In this document: piece after piece, positions 25,314 to 33,066 of the stretch
Layout: every line of letters begins with the position of its first letter
Position numbering within the stretch: the first letter of the stretch is position 1
Translations under genes and position numbers: made by a program
The notes under the pieces: model-generated
The model's database searches: none
Seen by the model: only the letters and a program-made list of their open reading frames with translations
What the model was told of the DNA's origin: nothing
Origin: Rickettsiales bacterium
GTDB lineage: Bacteria > Pseudomonadota > Alphaproteobacteria > Rickettsiales > UBA1997
Length of the DNA stretch: 40,426 bases
NCBI GenBank assembly: GCA_023262945.1
Contig: JALQXY010000035.1
Span: 1 to 40,426 of the forward strand
Direction: 5' to 3'

Positions 25314-26711
25314 TTATTCTGAAATATATATACTATTAGGAATATTTTTTCTTAACATTTCTATCTTATCGCGATTTTCTACAAATTCTTTATAATCTTT
25401 TCCTTTTAACATAATGCCAGAAGAAGCTTTTACTTTTGATGGATTAATGTGAAGACCATTTTTTATTACTTCAAAATGAAGATGTGGTCCAGTTGAGCGA
25501 CCAGTCGTTCCAACATAAGCAATAACGTCCCCTTGTTTTACACGAGAACCATTCTTAAATCTTGGATTAAATCTACTAGCATGGGCATAAGATGTAGAAT
25601 ATTCAGAGTTATGCTTGATTCGTATATAGTTACCATAACCACCATTTCGACCTCGAAAAGTTATAATACCACTGCCTGCAGCTAAAATTGGAGTTCCGCT
25701 ACGAGCAGCAAAATCAATTCCTTTATGCATTCTTGAATAACCTAAAATAGGATGCCTTCTCATGCCAAAATTTGATGAAACTCGAGCGCCGTTTATAGGG
25801 GTTTTTAATAAAGATTTTTTAATACTATTACCCTTTGCATTAAAATATTCTATACGATCACGATATCTATGGGCAAACATATTTATTTCACTATTTCTAA
25901 CAAAAATCGAAGCAAAAATAATATTCCCGTCTCTTATTTTTTTGCCGTCGTTATCATAAAAAGTTTCAACAATAATTTCAAATTTATCACCAGCTCTTAT
26001 ATCTCGCTGAAAATCAATATCATAACCATATAGATTTATCATATTCATCATAACATTTGAAGAAATGCCAAGATTAACACCATCTATATAAAGACCATTG
26101 TTAATTGTTCCGTAATATCTTTCGATTGATTTTATTAAGTCTATTTTGATTTTTTGCGCTTTATATGAACCGTTACTTGTTTTTTTTACCCTTATCTTTT
26201 CATCACTACTCAATTCAATAGATAATGATTTCAACGAAATGCTTTTTTGTATATTACTACTCTGCTCTTGATCTAAATTTAAAGATAAGTCATAGACTAT
26301 TCGCAGCTCGTCACCCTTAACGATCGATCTTGGATCGTAGATTTTTTTCATTTCTGATAAAAGAGAGAATATTTCATTTTCATTAGCACCTAAATCTATT
26401 AAAATCTTTAATATAGTGTCACCAGCTTTAACTTTATAGTTAAATATTTGATCTTGCGATAAATCAAATTTAAGATTTTTTTCGTCAAATTTTATGTTAA
26501 TGTATTTAAGTTTTTTAGCCTTATCTTTTTGAAAATCGATAAACGAATCTGATAAATTACTATATAATAAGATTGATCCCTTTGTAATAAAGAAAATTGT
26601 AATTATTGAAATAGCAACTGGCTTAAATAATTTTAATTCTATAACTCTGTCAATAGCTATAAAAGTAACATGAACAAGATTTAATAATTTTGCTAAAATA
26701 AAATTTTTCAC
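25314..26711 (-). CDS. Murein DD-endopeptidase, M23 family (MepM-like)
   Basis: A 465-aa envelope hydrolase cleaving peptidoglycan cross-links. An N-terminal membrane anchor (about 31-52) is followed by a LysM/OapA-like segment (FNYKVKAGDTILKILIDLGA, about 88-107), a linker domain with RAGDKFEIIVE, and the M23 (LytM) domain: HPILGYSRMHKGIDFAA carries the first zinc His and Asp, SYAHAS and GPHLHFEV the others. All zinc ligands are present, so it should be active. The start is GTG, with an in-frame TAA immediately upstream, which leaves little choice. The gene converges with argD (20-bp gap). Confidence 0.9.
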   Translation of the reverse strand: MKNFILAKLLNLVHVTFIAIDRVIELKLFKPVAISIITIFFITKGSILLYSNLSDSFIDFQKDKAKKLKYINIKFDEKNLKFDLSQDQIFNYKVKAGDTILKILIDLGANENEIFSLLSEMKKIYDPRSIVKGDELRIVYDLSLNLDQEQSSNIQKSISLKSLSIELSSDEKIRVKKTSNGSYKAQKIKIDLIKSIERYYGTINNGLYIDGVNLGISSNVMMNMINLYGYDIDFQRDIRAGDKFEIIVETFYDNDGKKIRDGNIIFASIFVRNSEINMFAHRYRDRIEYFNAKGNSIKKSLLKTPINGARVSSNFGMRRHPILGYSRMHKGIDFAARSGTPILAAGSGIITFRGRNGGYGNYIRIKHNSEYSTSYAHASRFNPRFKNGSRVKQGDVIAYVGTTGRSTGPHLHFEVIKNGLHINPSKVKASSGIMLKGKDYKEFVENRDKIEMLRKNIPNSIYISE

Positions 26712-26964
26712 TTAATTTAAAAAAGAGTTCCAAAAATCATACAAAATTCTATTTTTAGATTTAATTTAGAGTGATTTAAATAAAATAAACCCAAAATAAA
26801 ATAACTTGATTAGAGAATTAATTGCATAAAAGCCCACAAATCAATTTAATCTTAAATAAGAATTAAAAGTATAAAAAAAATTATCAAAGGTTTTTAGTAT
26901 CAAATATTAATTTTCTTAATTTTTCAATAAAATTAATTTTCTTTAAAAAAAGTAAAAAAAACTG

Positions 26965-26992
26965 TTGCACTACTTTTAGAAATAGGTATCAT
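26965..26992 (+). promoter_or_regulatory. Candidate carD promoter
   Basis: TTGCAC (26965-26970) and TATCAT (26987-26992) are spaced 16 bp. A transcript from here would carry the 27026-27084 hairpin in its leader. The match is moderate and unproven. Confidence 0.35.
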
Positions 26993-27025
26993 AAGATGTC
27001 TAAGATATTTTCCACGCTTATCTTA

Positions 27026-27084
27026 TACCAAATCTCTTTTTTAATTTCACTTTTAACAAAAAATTAAATTGAAATTTGGCATTA
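27026..27084. repeat. Short TACCAA hairpin repeat (copy 4)
   Basis: The left end TACCAAATCTC and right end GAAATTTGGCATTA form an imperfect inverted repeat of about 59 bp. The internal sequence is degenerate. It is located 30 bp before the carD ATG. The right end TTTGGCATTA is identical to that of copy 5 at 30153-30202. Confidence 0.7.
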
Positions 27085-27114
27085 CATTTATCATGAAGAC
27101 TCATTTAACAATAT

Positions 27115-27939
27115 ATGAAAACAAAAAATACAAATATTAAAAACAAATCATCTAAAGAAACTAAAAACAAAATTAGTGAAAAAAGAACTAAAACAAAGGA
27201 AGCAATTCTTCAAATTAAAGATTCAAAACTTGAATCTATAACTATAAAAACTAAGAATACCAAATCCGCTAAATCGTCAAATTTTAAAGTGGGTTCTTAT
27301 ATAATTTATCCGTCACATGGCGTTGGTAAAATAAAAGAAATACAATCAGAAACAATTCTTGATCAAAAATTTAGCTATTATCTTATTTATTTTGAAAATG
27401 AAAAATTAACAATAAAAGTACCAATTAAATCTTCTGCCAAAGTCGGATTAAGATCTTTAACAACAAAAGAAGAAATAGAAGAAGTGTTTTTAACATTAAG
27501 AAGCGGCGTTAAAAAGTTAAAAGGAATGTGGTCACGTCGTGCTCAAGAGTATGAAACAAAAATCAATTCTGGCGATATTATGCTATTGGCAGAAGTTATC
27601 AGAGATTTAACTCGAGACATTGACGACAGCGACAGGTCATATAGTGAGCGCATAATTTATGAAACGGCAATATATCGATTAAGTAGCGAATATGCAGCAA
27701 TATATGGAGTTGAACTTAAAGAAGCTAAAGATCATATATTAACGATTGCTAAAGACAAATTAAATGCTGAAGATGATCATTCCGATAAAGATGATTTTGC
27801 TTTTGCTTTTGACGATAAAGGTAAAAATGATGATGAATATGACGAGTATGAAGAAGAGGAGGAAGAAGAAGAGGATGATGATGAAGATGAGTATGAAGAT
27901 GATGATGATTTTGATAATAAAAAATTAGCTAATGGTTAA
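27115..27939 (+). CDS. carD: CarD-family transcriptional regulator with charged N- and C-terminal arms
   Basis: An RNA-polymerase-binding CarD/CdnL-type protein. The RID (Tudor-like) domain begins at FKVGSYIIYPSHGVGKIKEI (about 58-77). The helical DNA-binding part includes WSRRAQEYETKINSGD, with the tryptophan that wedges promoter DNA (near residue 140), followed by ELAEVIRDLTRDI-like sequence. Two additions are notable: an N-terminal Lys-rich arm of about 57 residues (KNTNIKNKSSKETKNK...) and an acidic C-terminal tail of about 55 residues dominated by Asp and Glu (222-270). Typical CarD proteins are 160-190 aa; this one is 274. It has its own upstream region. Confidence 0.88.
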   Translation: MKTKNTNIKNKSSKETKNKISEKRTKTKEAILQIKDSKLESITIKTKNTKSAKSSNFKVGSYIIYPSHGVGKIKEIQSETILDQKFSYYLIYFENEKLTIKVPIKSSAKVGLRSLTTKEEIEEVFLTLRSGVKKLKGMWSRRAQEYETKINSGDIMLLAEVIRDLTRDIDDSDRSYSERIIYETAIYRLSSEYAAIYGVELKEAKDHILTIAKDKLNAEDDHSDKDDFAFAFDDKGKNDDEYDEYEEEEEEEEDDDEDEYEDDDDFDNKKLANG

Positions 27940-27969
27940 TTAATAATCTTGCTATTTTTTATATTTGAG

Positions 27970-28024
27970 AGGCTGTTGAAATTGTTTTTATTTTAATTTT
28001 TTTTTGCAACAAATTCAACAGCCT
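27970..28024. repeat. Long inverted repeat downstream of carD
   Basis: AGGCTGTTGAA (27970-27980) pairs with TTCAACAGCCT (28014-28024), 11 bp perfect, and the stem extends through TTGTT/AACAA after one mismatch. The loop is T-rich. It differs from the TACCAA family. The GGCTGTTGAA terminus resembles some insertion-sequence ends, so it could be a MITE remnant; it could also act as a transcription terminator, though no T-run follows the 3' arm. Confidence 0.6.
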
Positions 28025-28083
28025 ATTCTACAATTTGACAAACCCAAATCCGTTAATATAAAGTTAATTTAGAGTAACTTAAC

Positions 28084-28755
28084 ATGACTTACACCTTAGA
28101 ACTTAACAAAATAAATAAAACCTTTAAACAAGAATCGCAAAATGTAGAAGCATTAAAAGACATATCCTTAAAAATAAAAAAAAATGAAATAATTTCTCTT
28201 ATCGGACCTTCTGGGTCAGGTAAAACTACTCTTTTGCAAATAGCTGGCTTATTAGATAAACCAACATCCGGTAGTATATCGATATTAGGCAAAGAAATTA
28301 AAAACAACAAAGATAGCATAAGAACAGAGATAAGAAAAAATAATATTGGTTTTATATATCAATTTCATCATCTATTTCCTGAATTATCAGTTTTAGAAAA
28401 TGTATTACTGCCACTTTACATAAAAGGCTATGATAAAAAGGAATCCATTACAAGAGCTAAAGAAATATTGCAAGAGCTAGAATTATTAGATAGAATAGAC
28501 TTTATGCCATTTCAAATATCTGGCGGACAACAGCAAAGAGTTGCAATAGCTCGAGCCCTGGTTACAAAACCATCGATAATACTAGCTGATGAGCCAACTG
28601 GTAATCTTGATTCAAATTTATCACATAAAATATTTGATCTAATATGTAATCAGGTTAAAAAATATCAATTATCCTGCATTATAGTCACTCATAATGAAAA
28701 GTTAGCAAAAAAAGCTGACAAGGTAAAAACTCTACAAGATGGCACCATTAAATAA
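28084..28755 (+). CDS. lolD: LolD-type lipoprotein-releasing ABC transporter ATPase
   Basis: A 223-aa ABC ATPase of the LolD/MacB/FtsE group. Walker A GPSGSGKTT (41-49), Q-loop FIYQFHHLFPEL (about 92-103; QFHHLFPE is typical of LolD), signature SGGQQQRVAIARAL (about 142-155), Walker B ILADEPTGNLD (about 161-171) and the H-loop IVTHNE are present. LolD drives release of outer-membrane lipoproteins from the LolC/E inner-membrane subunits. No LolC/E gene is adjacent, so the ATPase is separated from its permease here. It converges with the next gene. Confidence 0.85.
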   Translation: MTYTLELNKINKTFKQESQNVEALKDISLKIKKNEIISLIGPSGSGKTTLLQIAGLLDKPTSGSISILGKEIKNNKDSIRTEIRKNNIGFIYQFHHLFPELSVLENVLLPLYIKGYDKKESITRAKEILQELELLDRIDFMPFQISGGQQQRVAIARALVTKPSIILADEPTGNLDSNLSHKIFDLICNQVKKYQLSCIIVTHNEKLAKKADKVKTLQDGTIK

Positions 28756-28793
28756 CACCAAATTCATTTCTTACCTTTTTAAGCAGATGTGGT

Positions 28794-30026
28794 TTAGGTT
28801 AAATCAAGACAAGTAAATCTATTGCGAATAAATTTAGCATAATTTGCGCATTCTATATATTTTATATCATCTAAGCCAAGAGATTGACAATTAGTAGAAA
28901 TATTAAAATGATTAAATATTTGTTTAATTTTTTGCGAACTTAGAAAAAATTTATTTAAATTATCCGTTATATCTTCAATATCATTTTTTGTAATTTTGTT
29001 TAATGATTTAATTCTTTCCAATTTGCAATCATACTCTTCAATACATTCTAATGCAGCCTTATTACCAAAAAAATTGATGATTCTTTTTTGATAATCAGGT
29101 TGTATGCGATTTGTTAATTTTTGATAATATATAAAAAAATTTTGTAGAATTTGCTGCTGTAATTCAACACTATAAATTGTGGTTACAGCTATTATCTGGC
29201 CATGAAGATTTTTCTTAGCAATTTGCGGATATTTCATATCAATAGTATGAGCTATAAGATGTTCGGATTGGCTAGCAGGACTAGAGCTACCGCAAAGCGT
29301 CATACCTATTCCAGAAATTAATAAAATTTCTATAACTTTTTTGCATAATCTTGTATCAGAAATATCAAAATTATTGTAATTATTAACAAAATCAGACATT
29401 TTATCTTTTAGTAATAAAAACATGTCATAATTAAAGTCGTAATTACATAATTTAAAAGCTAAATACCAATCAAAAAAACAACTATAAAAACACATACTAT
29501 CCCCTATCCCCGCTTTAATTAAAGATTTAGGAGCTTTTGCTAATATATTTAAATCACAAAAAACTTTTTCTGGCAATTTGCCACTAATTGTTTTTTTATG
29601 TCCATTTATTTTTATTGAAGAATTTTGTGAAAGATATCCATTCATTGACGCAGCGCTAGCAAAGATAAAAAATGAAATATTTAATTTTATGGCTACAATT
29701 TTACATAAATCATTGATAGTGCCACTACCCAATGCAATAATAAAATCATAATTTCTTGCCTTGTCTAATAATTGATGCAAATAAAACTCGTCAGCAGTTG
29801 CATTATCTAGTAAAAAAACATCTATTTTATAATAATATAATATTTCAGAAAAATACTTTTGGCAATTATGCCAAATATTTTTATCTGAAATAAAGATTGT
29901 TTTTACATTTTTTTTATTATCACAATTATAATCTAAACATTTTTTTATGGAGGATGAAACAAAATAATCATCATCATCTTGACTAATATCAATTAAATCA
30001 AAAAAATCTTTATTTGTTTTTTTCAT
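28794..30026 (-). CDS. Glycerol-1-phosphate dehydrogenase-like protein (AraM/EgsA family)
   Basis: A 410-aa member of the iron-alcohol-dehydrogenase-like glycerol-1-phosphate dehydrogenase family. NAD-binding ALGSGTINDLCKI (about 97-109) and the metal ligands are recognisable: Asp in AGIGDSMCF (about 174), His in PASQSEHLIAH (about 255) and His in KKNLHGQI (about 275). The MTLCGSSSPASQSEH block is very close to bacterial AraM. These enzymes reduce dihydroxyacetone phosphate to sn-glycerol-1-phosphate, the enantiomer used in archaeal lipids; in bacteria the product's use is known mainly in Gram-positives. The gene has no related neighbour. The exact substrate is uncertain. Confidence 0.8.
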   Translation of the reverse strand: MKKTNKDFFDLIDISQDDDDYFVSSSIKKCLDYNCDNKKNVKTIFISDKNIWHNCQKYFSEILYYYKIDVFLLDNATADEFYLHQLLDKARNYDFIIALGSGTINDLCKIVAIKLNISFFIFASAASMNGYLSQNSSIKINGHKKTISGKLPEKVFCDLNILAKAPKSLIKAGIGDSMCFYSCFFDWYLAFKLCNYDFNYDMFLLLKDKMSDFVNNYNNFDISDTRLCKKVIEILLISGIGMTLCGSSSPASQSEHLIAHTIDMKYPQIAKKNLHGQIIAVTTIYSVELQQQILQNFFIYYQKLTNRIQPDYQKRIINFFGNKAALECIEEYDCKLERIKSLNKITKNDIEDITDNLNKFFLSSQKIKQIFNHFNISTNCQSLGLDDIKYIECANYAKFIRNRFTCLDLT

Positions 30027-30152
30027 ATTTTTAATTTGTACTTGCTTAGATAAATATTTATCTCAATATAAAATATCTCAATTAAAAAACTTTTGATTTG
30101 CATTTATTGATTTACAAGAGTTCTTTACCGTTAAATTTTACTTGCAAACTTA

Positions 30153-30202
30153 TACCAAATGCTATTTTTTAATTGATTTTTTAAAGATAAGATTTGGCAT
30201 TA
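30153..30202. repeat. Short TACCAA hairpin repeat (copy 5)
   Basis: TACCAAATGCTATTTTTTAA at the left and AAAGATAAGATTTGGCATTA at the right form a degenerate inverted repeat of about 50 bp in the gap between divergent genes, 75 bp before secG. Confidence 0.65.
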
Positions 30203-30277
30203 AATCATATTAAAAACTAGATTTTATCTATGCAAATCTGTTAAATTTCAAAAATAGTATTTTAATATTTTTAACTT

Positions 30278-30616
30278 ATGGATAATATACAAACAATATT
30301 ATTAACATTACAAATTATTGTTGCGGTTATTTTAATAATATTGGTTTTACTGCAAAAATCAGGTAACGATTCTCTTGGTGGTATAGGGGGAGGACCTAGT
30401 AGCTCCGTTGGATCAATAATATCAGGCAGAACTGCGGCAAGCGCTTTGAACAAAATAACTGCGATATTAATATTTATTTTTATATTAAATTGTTTAATTT
30501 TAACTGCAGTTTCGAGAAATAAAAATAACAGCATTAAATCAAAGCTTGATGAAGTTATCAAAGAGCAAGAGTTAAAAGAAAAACAACAAAAAATTAAAGC
30601 CCCTTCTATAGAATAA
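30278..30616 (+). CDS. secG: Preprotein translocase subunit SecG
   Basis: A small inner-membrane subunit of the SecYEG channel. Two membrane helices (about 5-27 and 60-82) flank the conserved cytoplasmic loop VLLQKSGNDSLGGIGGG (28-44 region), where LQ(K)SG and the glycine-rich motif are typical. The length of 112 aa is normal; the C-terminus is a charged Lys/Glu-rich tail. gcvT starts 12 bp after the stop, so it could share a transcript with the glycine cleavage genes. Confidence 0.92.
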   Translation: MDNIQTILLTLQIIVAVILIILVLLQKSGNDSLGGIGGGPSSSVGSIISGRTAASALNKITAILIFIFILNCLILTAVSRNKNNSIKSKLDEVIKEQELKEKQQKIKAPSIE

Positions 30617-30628
30617 AATAAATAAAAT

Positions 30629-31729
30629 ATGAAACAAACTGCCCTTAATAAAGCTCACAAAATTCAAGGCGCTAAAATGGTTGAATTTGCTGGTTATGAC
30701 ATGCCAATTCAATATGAAGAAGGCATGTTAAAAGAACATCAATGGGTTAGAGAAGGAAATGTTGGTATTTTCGATGTTTCACATATGGGTCAATTTATAA
30801 TTGAGGGTGAAAATTGTGCCAAATTTCTATCAACTATTACACCTTCAGATTTTTTACTTAGTAAAGAAAATCTAGCTAAATATACAGTTCTAACCAATAA
30901 GGAAGGTGGAATTATTGATGATTTAATAATTACAAAACTATCTCAGGATAAATTTTTTATTGTTCTTAACGCTGCATGCAAAGAAAAAGATGTTTCTTGG
31001 ATTAACAAAAACTTACCAAGCAATATCAAATTTCAAGAATTAAGTAATAGATCGCTCATTGCAATTCAGGGGGCAAAATCAGAAGAAATCTTATGCAAGC
31101 TAATCAATGAATCTTTACAAGATCTTAACTATATGAACTTACAAAATTGCACTCTTAAAAATAATAATGCTGAAATTTTTGTAAGTCGTACTGGGTATAC
31201 TGGAGAAGATGGCTTTGAAATCAGTATAGATAATAACTCAGCAGAAAAATTCTGGCTAGATTTGTCAAATTTTTCTGAAGTCAAGCCAATAGGTCTTGGT
31301 GCTCGTGATTCACTGCGTTTAGAAATGGGCTACCCCCTTTATGGTCACGATCTCAACGACAATACCACTCCTATTGAAGCTGGCTTGTCATGGGTTGTAG
31401 CCAAAGAAAATAATAGCTTTATTGGTTGCGATAAAATTTTACTTCAAAGAATCAAAGGAACACAAAAAAAACGACTCGGAGTTAAATTACTCGATCGTGG
31501 CGTAATACGCGAAGGATTTAATGTAATAAAAAATAATCAAATTATTGGCAAGTTAACTAGTGGAGGATTTTCGCCGTCGCTAAAAACATCAATTGGCCAA
31601 GGTTATTTTGATTTAAGTCAAGCAAATATTGGTGACGAAGTTTTTGTTGAAATTAGAAACCGTCAAATTCCAGCGCAAATTACTTCACCAACATTCTTAA
31701 AAGCCAAAACAAAATCCATTAAAAAATAA
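30629..31729 (+). CDS. gcvT: Glycine cleavage system T protein (aminomethyltransferase)
   Basis: Transfers the methylene group from aminomethyl-lipoyl GcvH to tetrahydrofolate, releasing ammonia. AGYDMPIQYEEGMLKEHQWVRE near the N-terminus, FDVSHMGQ (about 49-56, the folate-site Asp and conserved His), SRTGYTGEDGFEI (about 189-201) and LGARDSLRLEMGYPLYGHDL are family motifs. The length of 366 aa is normal. gcvH follows 34 bp later, but gcvP is not in view, so the complex is only partly encoded here. Confidence 0.95.
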   Translation: MKQTALNKAHKIQGAKMVEFAGYDMPIQYEEGMLKEHQWVREGNVGIFDVSHMGQFIIEGENCAKFLSTITPSDFLLSKENLAKYTVLTNKEGGIIDDLIITKLSQDKFFIVLNAACKEKDVSWINKNLPSNIKFQELSNRSLIAIQGAKSEEILCKLINESLQDLNYMNLQNCTLKNNNAEIFVSRTGYTGEDGFEISIDNNSAEKFWLDLSNFSEVKPIGLGARDSLRLEMGYPLYGHDLNDNTTPIEAGLSWVVAKENNSFIGCDKILLQRIKGTQKKRLGVKLLDRGVIREGFNVIKNNQIIGKLTSGGFSPSLKTSIGQGYFDLSQANIGDEVFVEIRNRQIPAQITSPTFLKAKTKSIKK

Positions 31730-31763
31730 TTCAATCAATATACTCAACTTTAATCACAATATT

Positions 31764-32132
31764 ATGAAATTTACAAAAGATCACGAATGGCTAAAAATAG
31801 AAGGTAATACTGCTACGATAGGTATATCTAAATATGCTGCTGACGCACTAGGAGAATTAGTTTATGTGGAGCTTCCAGAACTAAGTAAATCTTATAGTAA
31901 GGGTGATGCTTTTGCTGTAGTAGAATCATCTAAATCTGCTAGCGATGTCTATATACCGCTATCTGGCGAAATTATAGAAATTAACGAAAAATTAAATAGT
32001 GAACCAGAACTTGTTAATAATTCTCCTCTTGAAGAAGGGTGGATTGCAAAAATAAAAATAAGCGACGATTCTAACTTAAATGAAATGATGGATCAAGATA
32101 ATTACAAAAAGTATCTTGAAGATTTATCTTAG
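31764..32132 (+). CDS. gcvH: Glycine cleavage system H protein
   Basis: The lipoylated shuttle protein of the glycine cleavage system. FTKDHEWLKIEGNTATIGIS opens the lipoyl fold, and the lipoyl-lysine is Lys57 in VVESSKSASDVY (52-63). The length of 122 aa is standard. It lies directly after gcvT and 73 bp before the peroxiredoxin gene. The downstream gene is not gcvP, which usually completes this operon. Confidence 0.95.
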   Translation: MKFTKDHEWLKIEGNTATIGISKYAADALGELVYVELPELSKSYSKGDAFAVVESSKSASDVYIPLSGEIIEINEKLNSEPELVNNSPLEEGWIAKIKISDDSNLNEMMDQDNYKKYLEDLS

Positions 32133-32205
32133 TAAATTATCTTTTATTATCTATTAATATATTTATTATTTTTTTCATTAATTATTAACTTAAATTATAA
32201 ATAAA

Positions 32206-32808
32206 ATGTCAGTATTAGTTGGAAAACAAGCGCCAAACTTCACTGCTAGTGCAGTTATGGCTGATAATGAAATTAAAGAAAATTTCAATTTAAAAGAATA
32301 TCTTAATGGTAAAATAGGTGTTCTATTTTTCTATCCCCTTGATTTTACTTTTGTTTGCCCATCAGAAATCATCGCTTTTCATAATAGATTATCAGAGTTC
32401 AATAATAGAGATGCTAAAGTTGTAGGAGTTTCAGTCGATTCTCATTTTTCACATTTAGCATGGAAAAACACCGAAATTAATAACGGTGGTATTGGTCAAG
32501 TTAAATATCCTTTAGTAGCTGACTTAACAAAAAACATTGCTCGTGATTATGACGTCTTAATTAACGAATCCGTTGCCCTAAGAGGCACCTTTTTAATTGA
32601 TCAAGATTTTGTAGTAAGGCATCAAGTTATTAATGACTTACCTCTGGGTCGCAATATTGAAGAAGCCATAAGAATGGTTGATTCTCTTAAATTTTTCCAA
32701 GAAAATGGTGAAGTATGTCCAGCAGGATGGAATAAAGGCAAAGAAGGTATGAAAGCTAATTCTAAAGGAGTTGCAAAGTATCTAGCAAATAATGCTGAAT
32801 CATTATAA
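32206..32808 (+). CDS. Typical 2-Cys peroxiredoxin (AhpC/Prx1 type)
   Basis: A thiol peroxidase reducing H2O2 and organic hydroperoxides. The peroxidatic cysteine is Cys51 in DFTFVCPSEI, and the resolving cysteine is in GEVCPAGWNKGKEGM (about 171). LRGTFLIDQDFVVRH is conserved in the Prx1/AhpC branch. The length of 200 aa is that of eukaryotic-like Prx rather than 187-aa enteric AhpC, and it probably uses thioredoxin (trxB is at 20529) since no ahpF is present. It has a 73-bp upstream gap after gcvH and may have its own promoter. Confidence 0.92.
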   Translation: MSVLVGKQAPNFTASAVMADNEIKENFNLKEYLNGKIGVLFFYPLDFTFVCPSEIIAFHNRLSEFNNRDAKVVGVSVDSHFSHLAWKNTEINNGGIGQVKYPLVADLTKNIARDYDVLINESVALRGTFLIDQDFVVRHQVINDLPLGRNIEEAIRMVDSLKFFQENGEVCPAGWNKGKEGMKANSKGVAKYLANNAESL

Positions 32809-33021
32809 TACCAAATTTTATCTTTAAAGCAGTTAAAAAAGCGATTAAATTCTTTATATTTTTGACTTAAAATGATTGTCGACTTGATTATTTTATAACT
32901 ATCAAGGTTATCAAAATTGATCAAATCTCCCTTAAACTATTGGGAATACAGCTTTCATTTTTCTTTAATTTTAATCTCAAAAATATTTCGAATTTAATTC
33001 GTTTAAAGATGAACCTCGGTA
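32809..33021. repeat. Long degenerate TACCAA repeat (copy 6)
   Basis: The gap between the convergent peroxiredoxin and pdhC genes starts TACCAAATTTTATCTTTAAA right at the peroxiredoxin stop and ends TTTAAAGATGAACCTCGGTA, a decayed inverted pair about 213 bp apart. Segment 32980-33010 is the exact reverse complement of 12132-12162 in copy 2. The interior also has smaller inverted repeats (near 32895-32925). Confidence 0.7.
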
Positions 33022-33066
33022 CAAAACCCTCACAAACCAAATATAAAATTTGTTATTATGTAATTT

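Larger units (their letters stand above)
26712..27114. other. 403-bp intergenic gap upstream of carD
   Basis: This gap between the divergent M23 peptidase and carD is very AT-rich. It contains a candidate promoter (26965-26992) and a family hairpin repeat (27026-27084) that would fall in the carD 5' leader. I see no small gene or RNA gene. Confidence 0.5.

Noticed and set aside
30271..30561. 96-aa antisense frame over secG
   Set aside because: secG has the correct family motifs and membrane helices; the antisense frame matches nothing.
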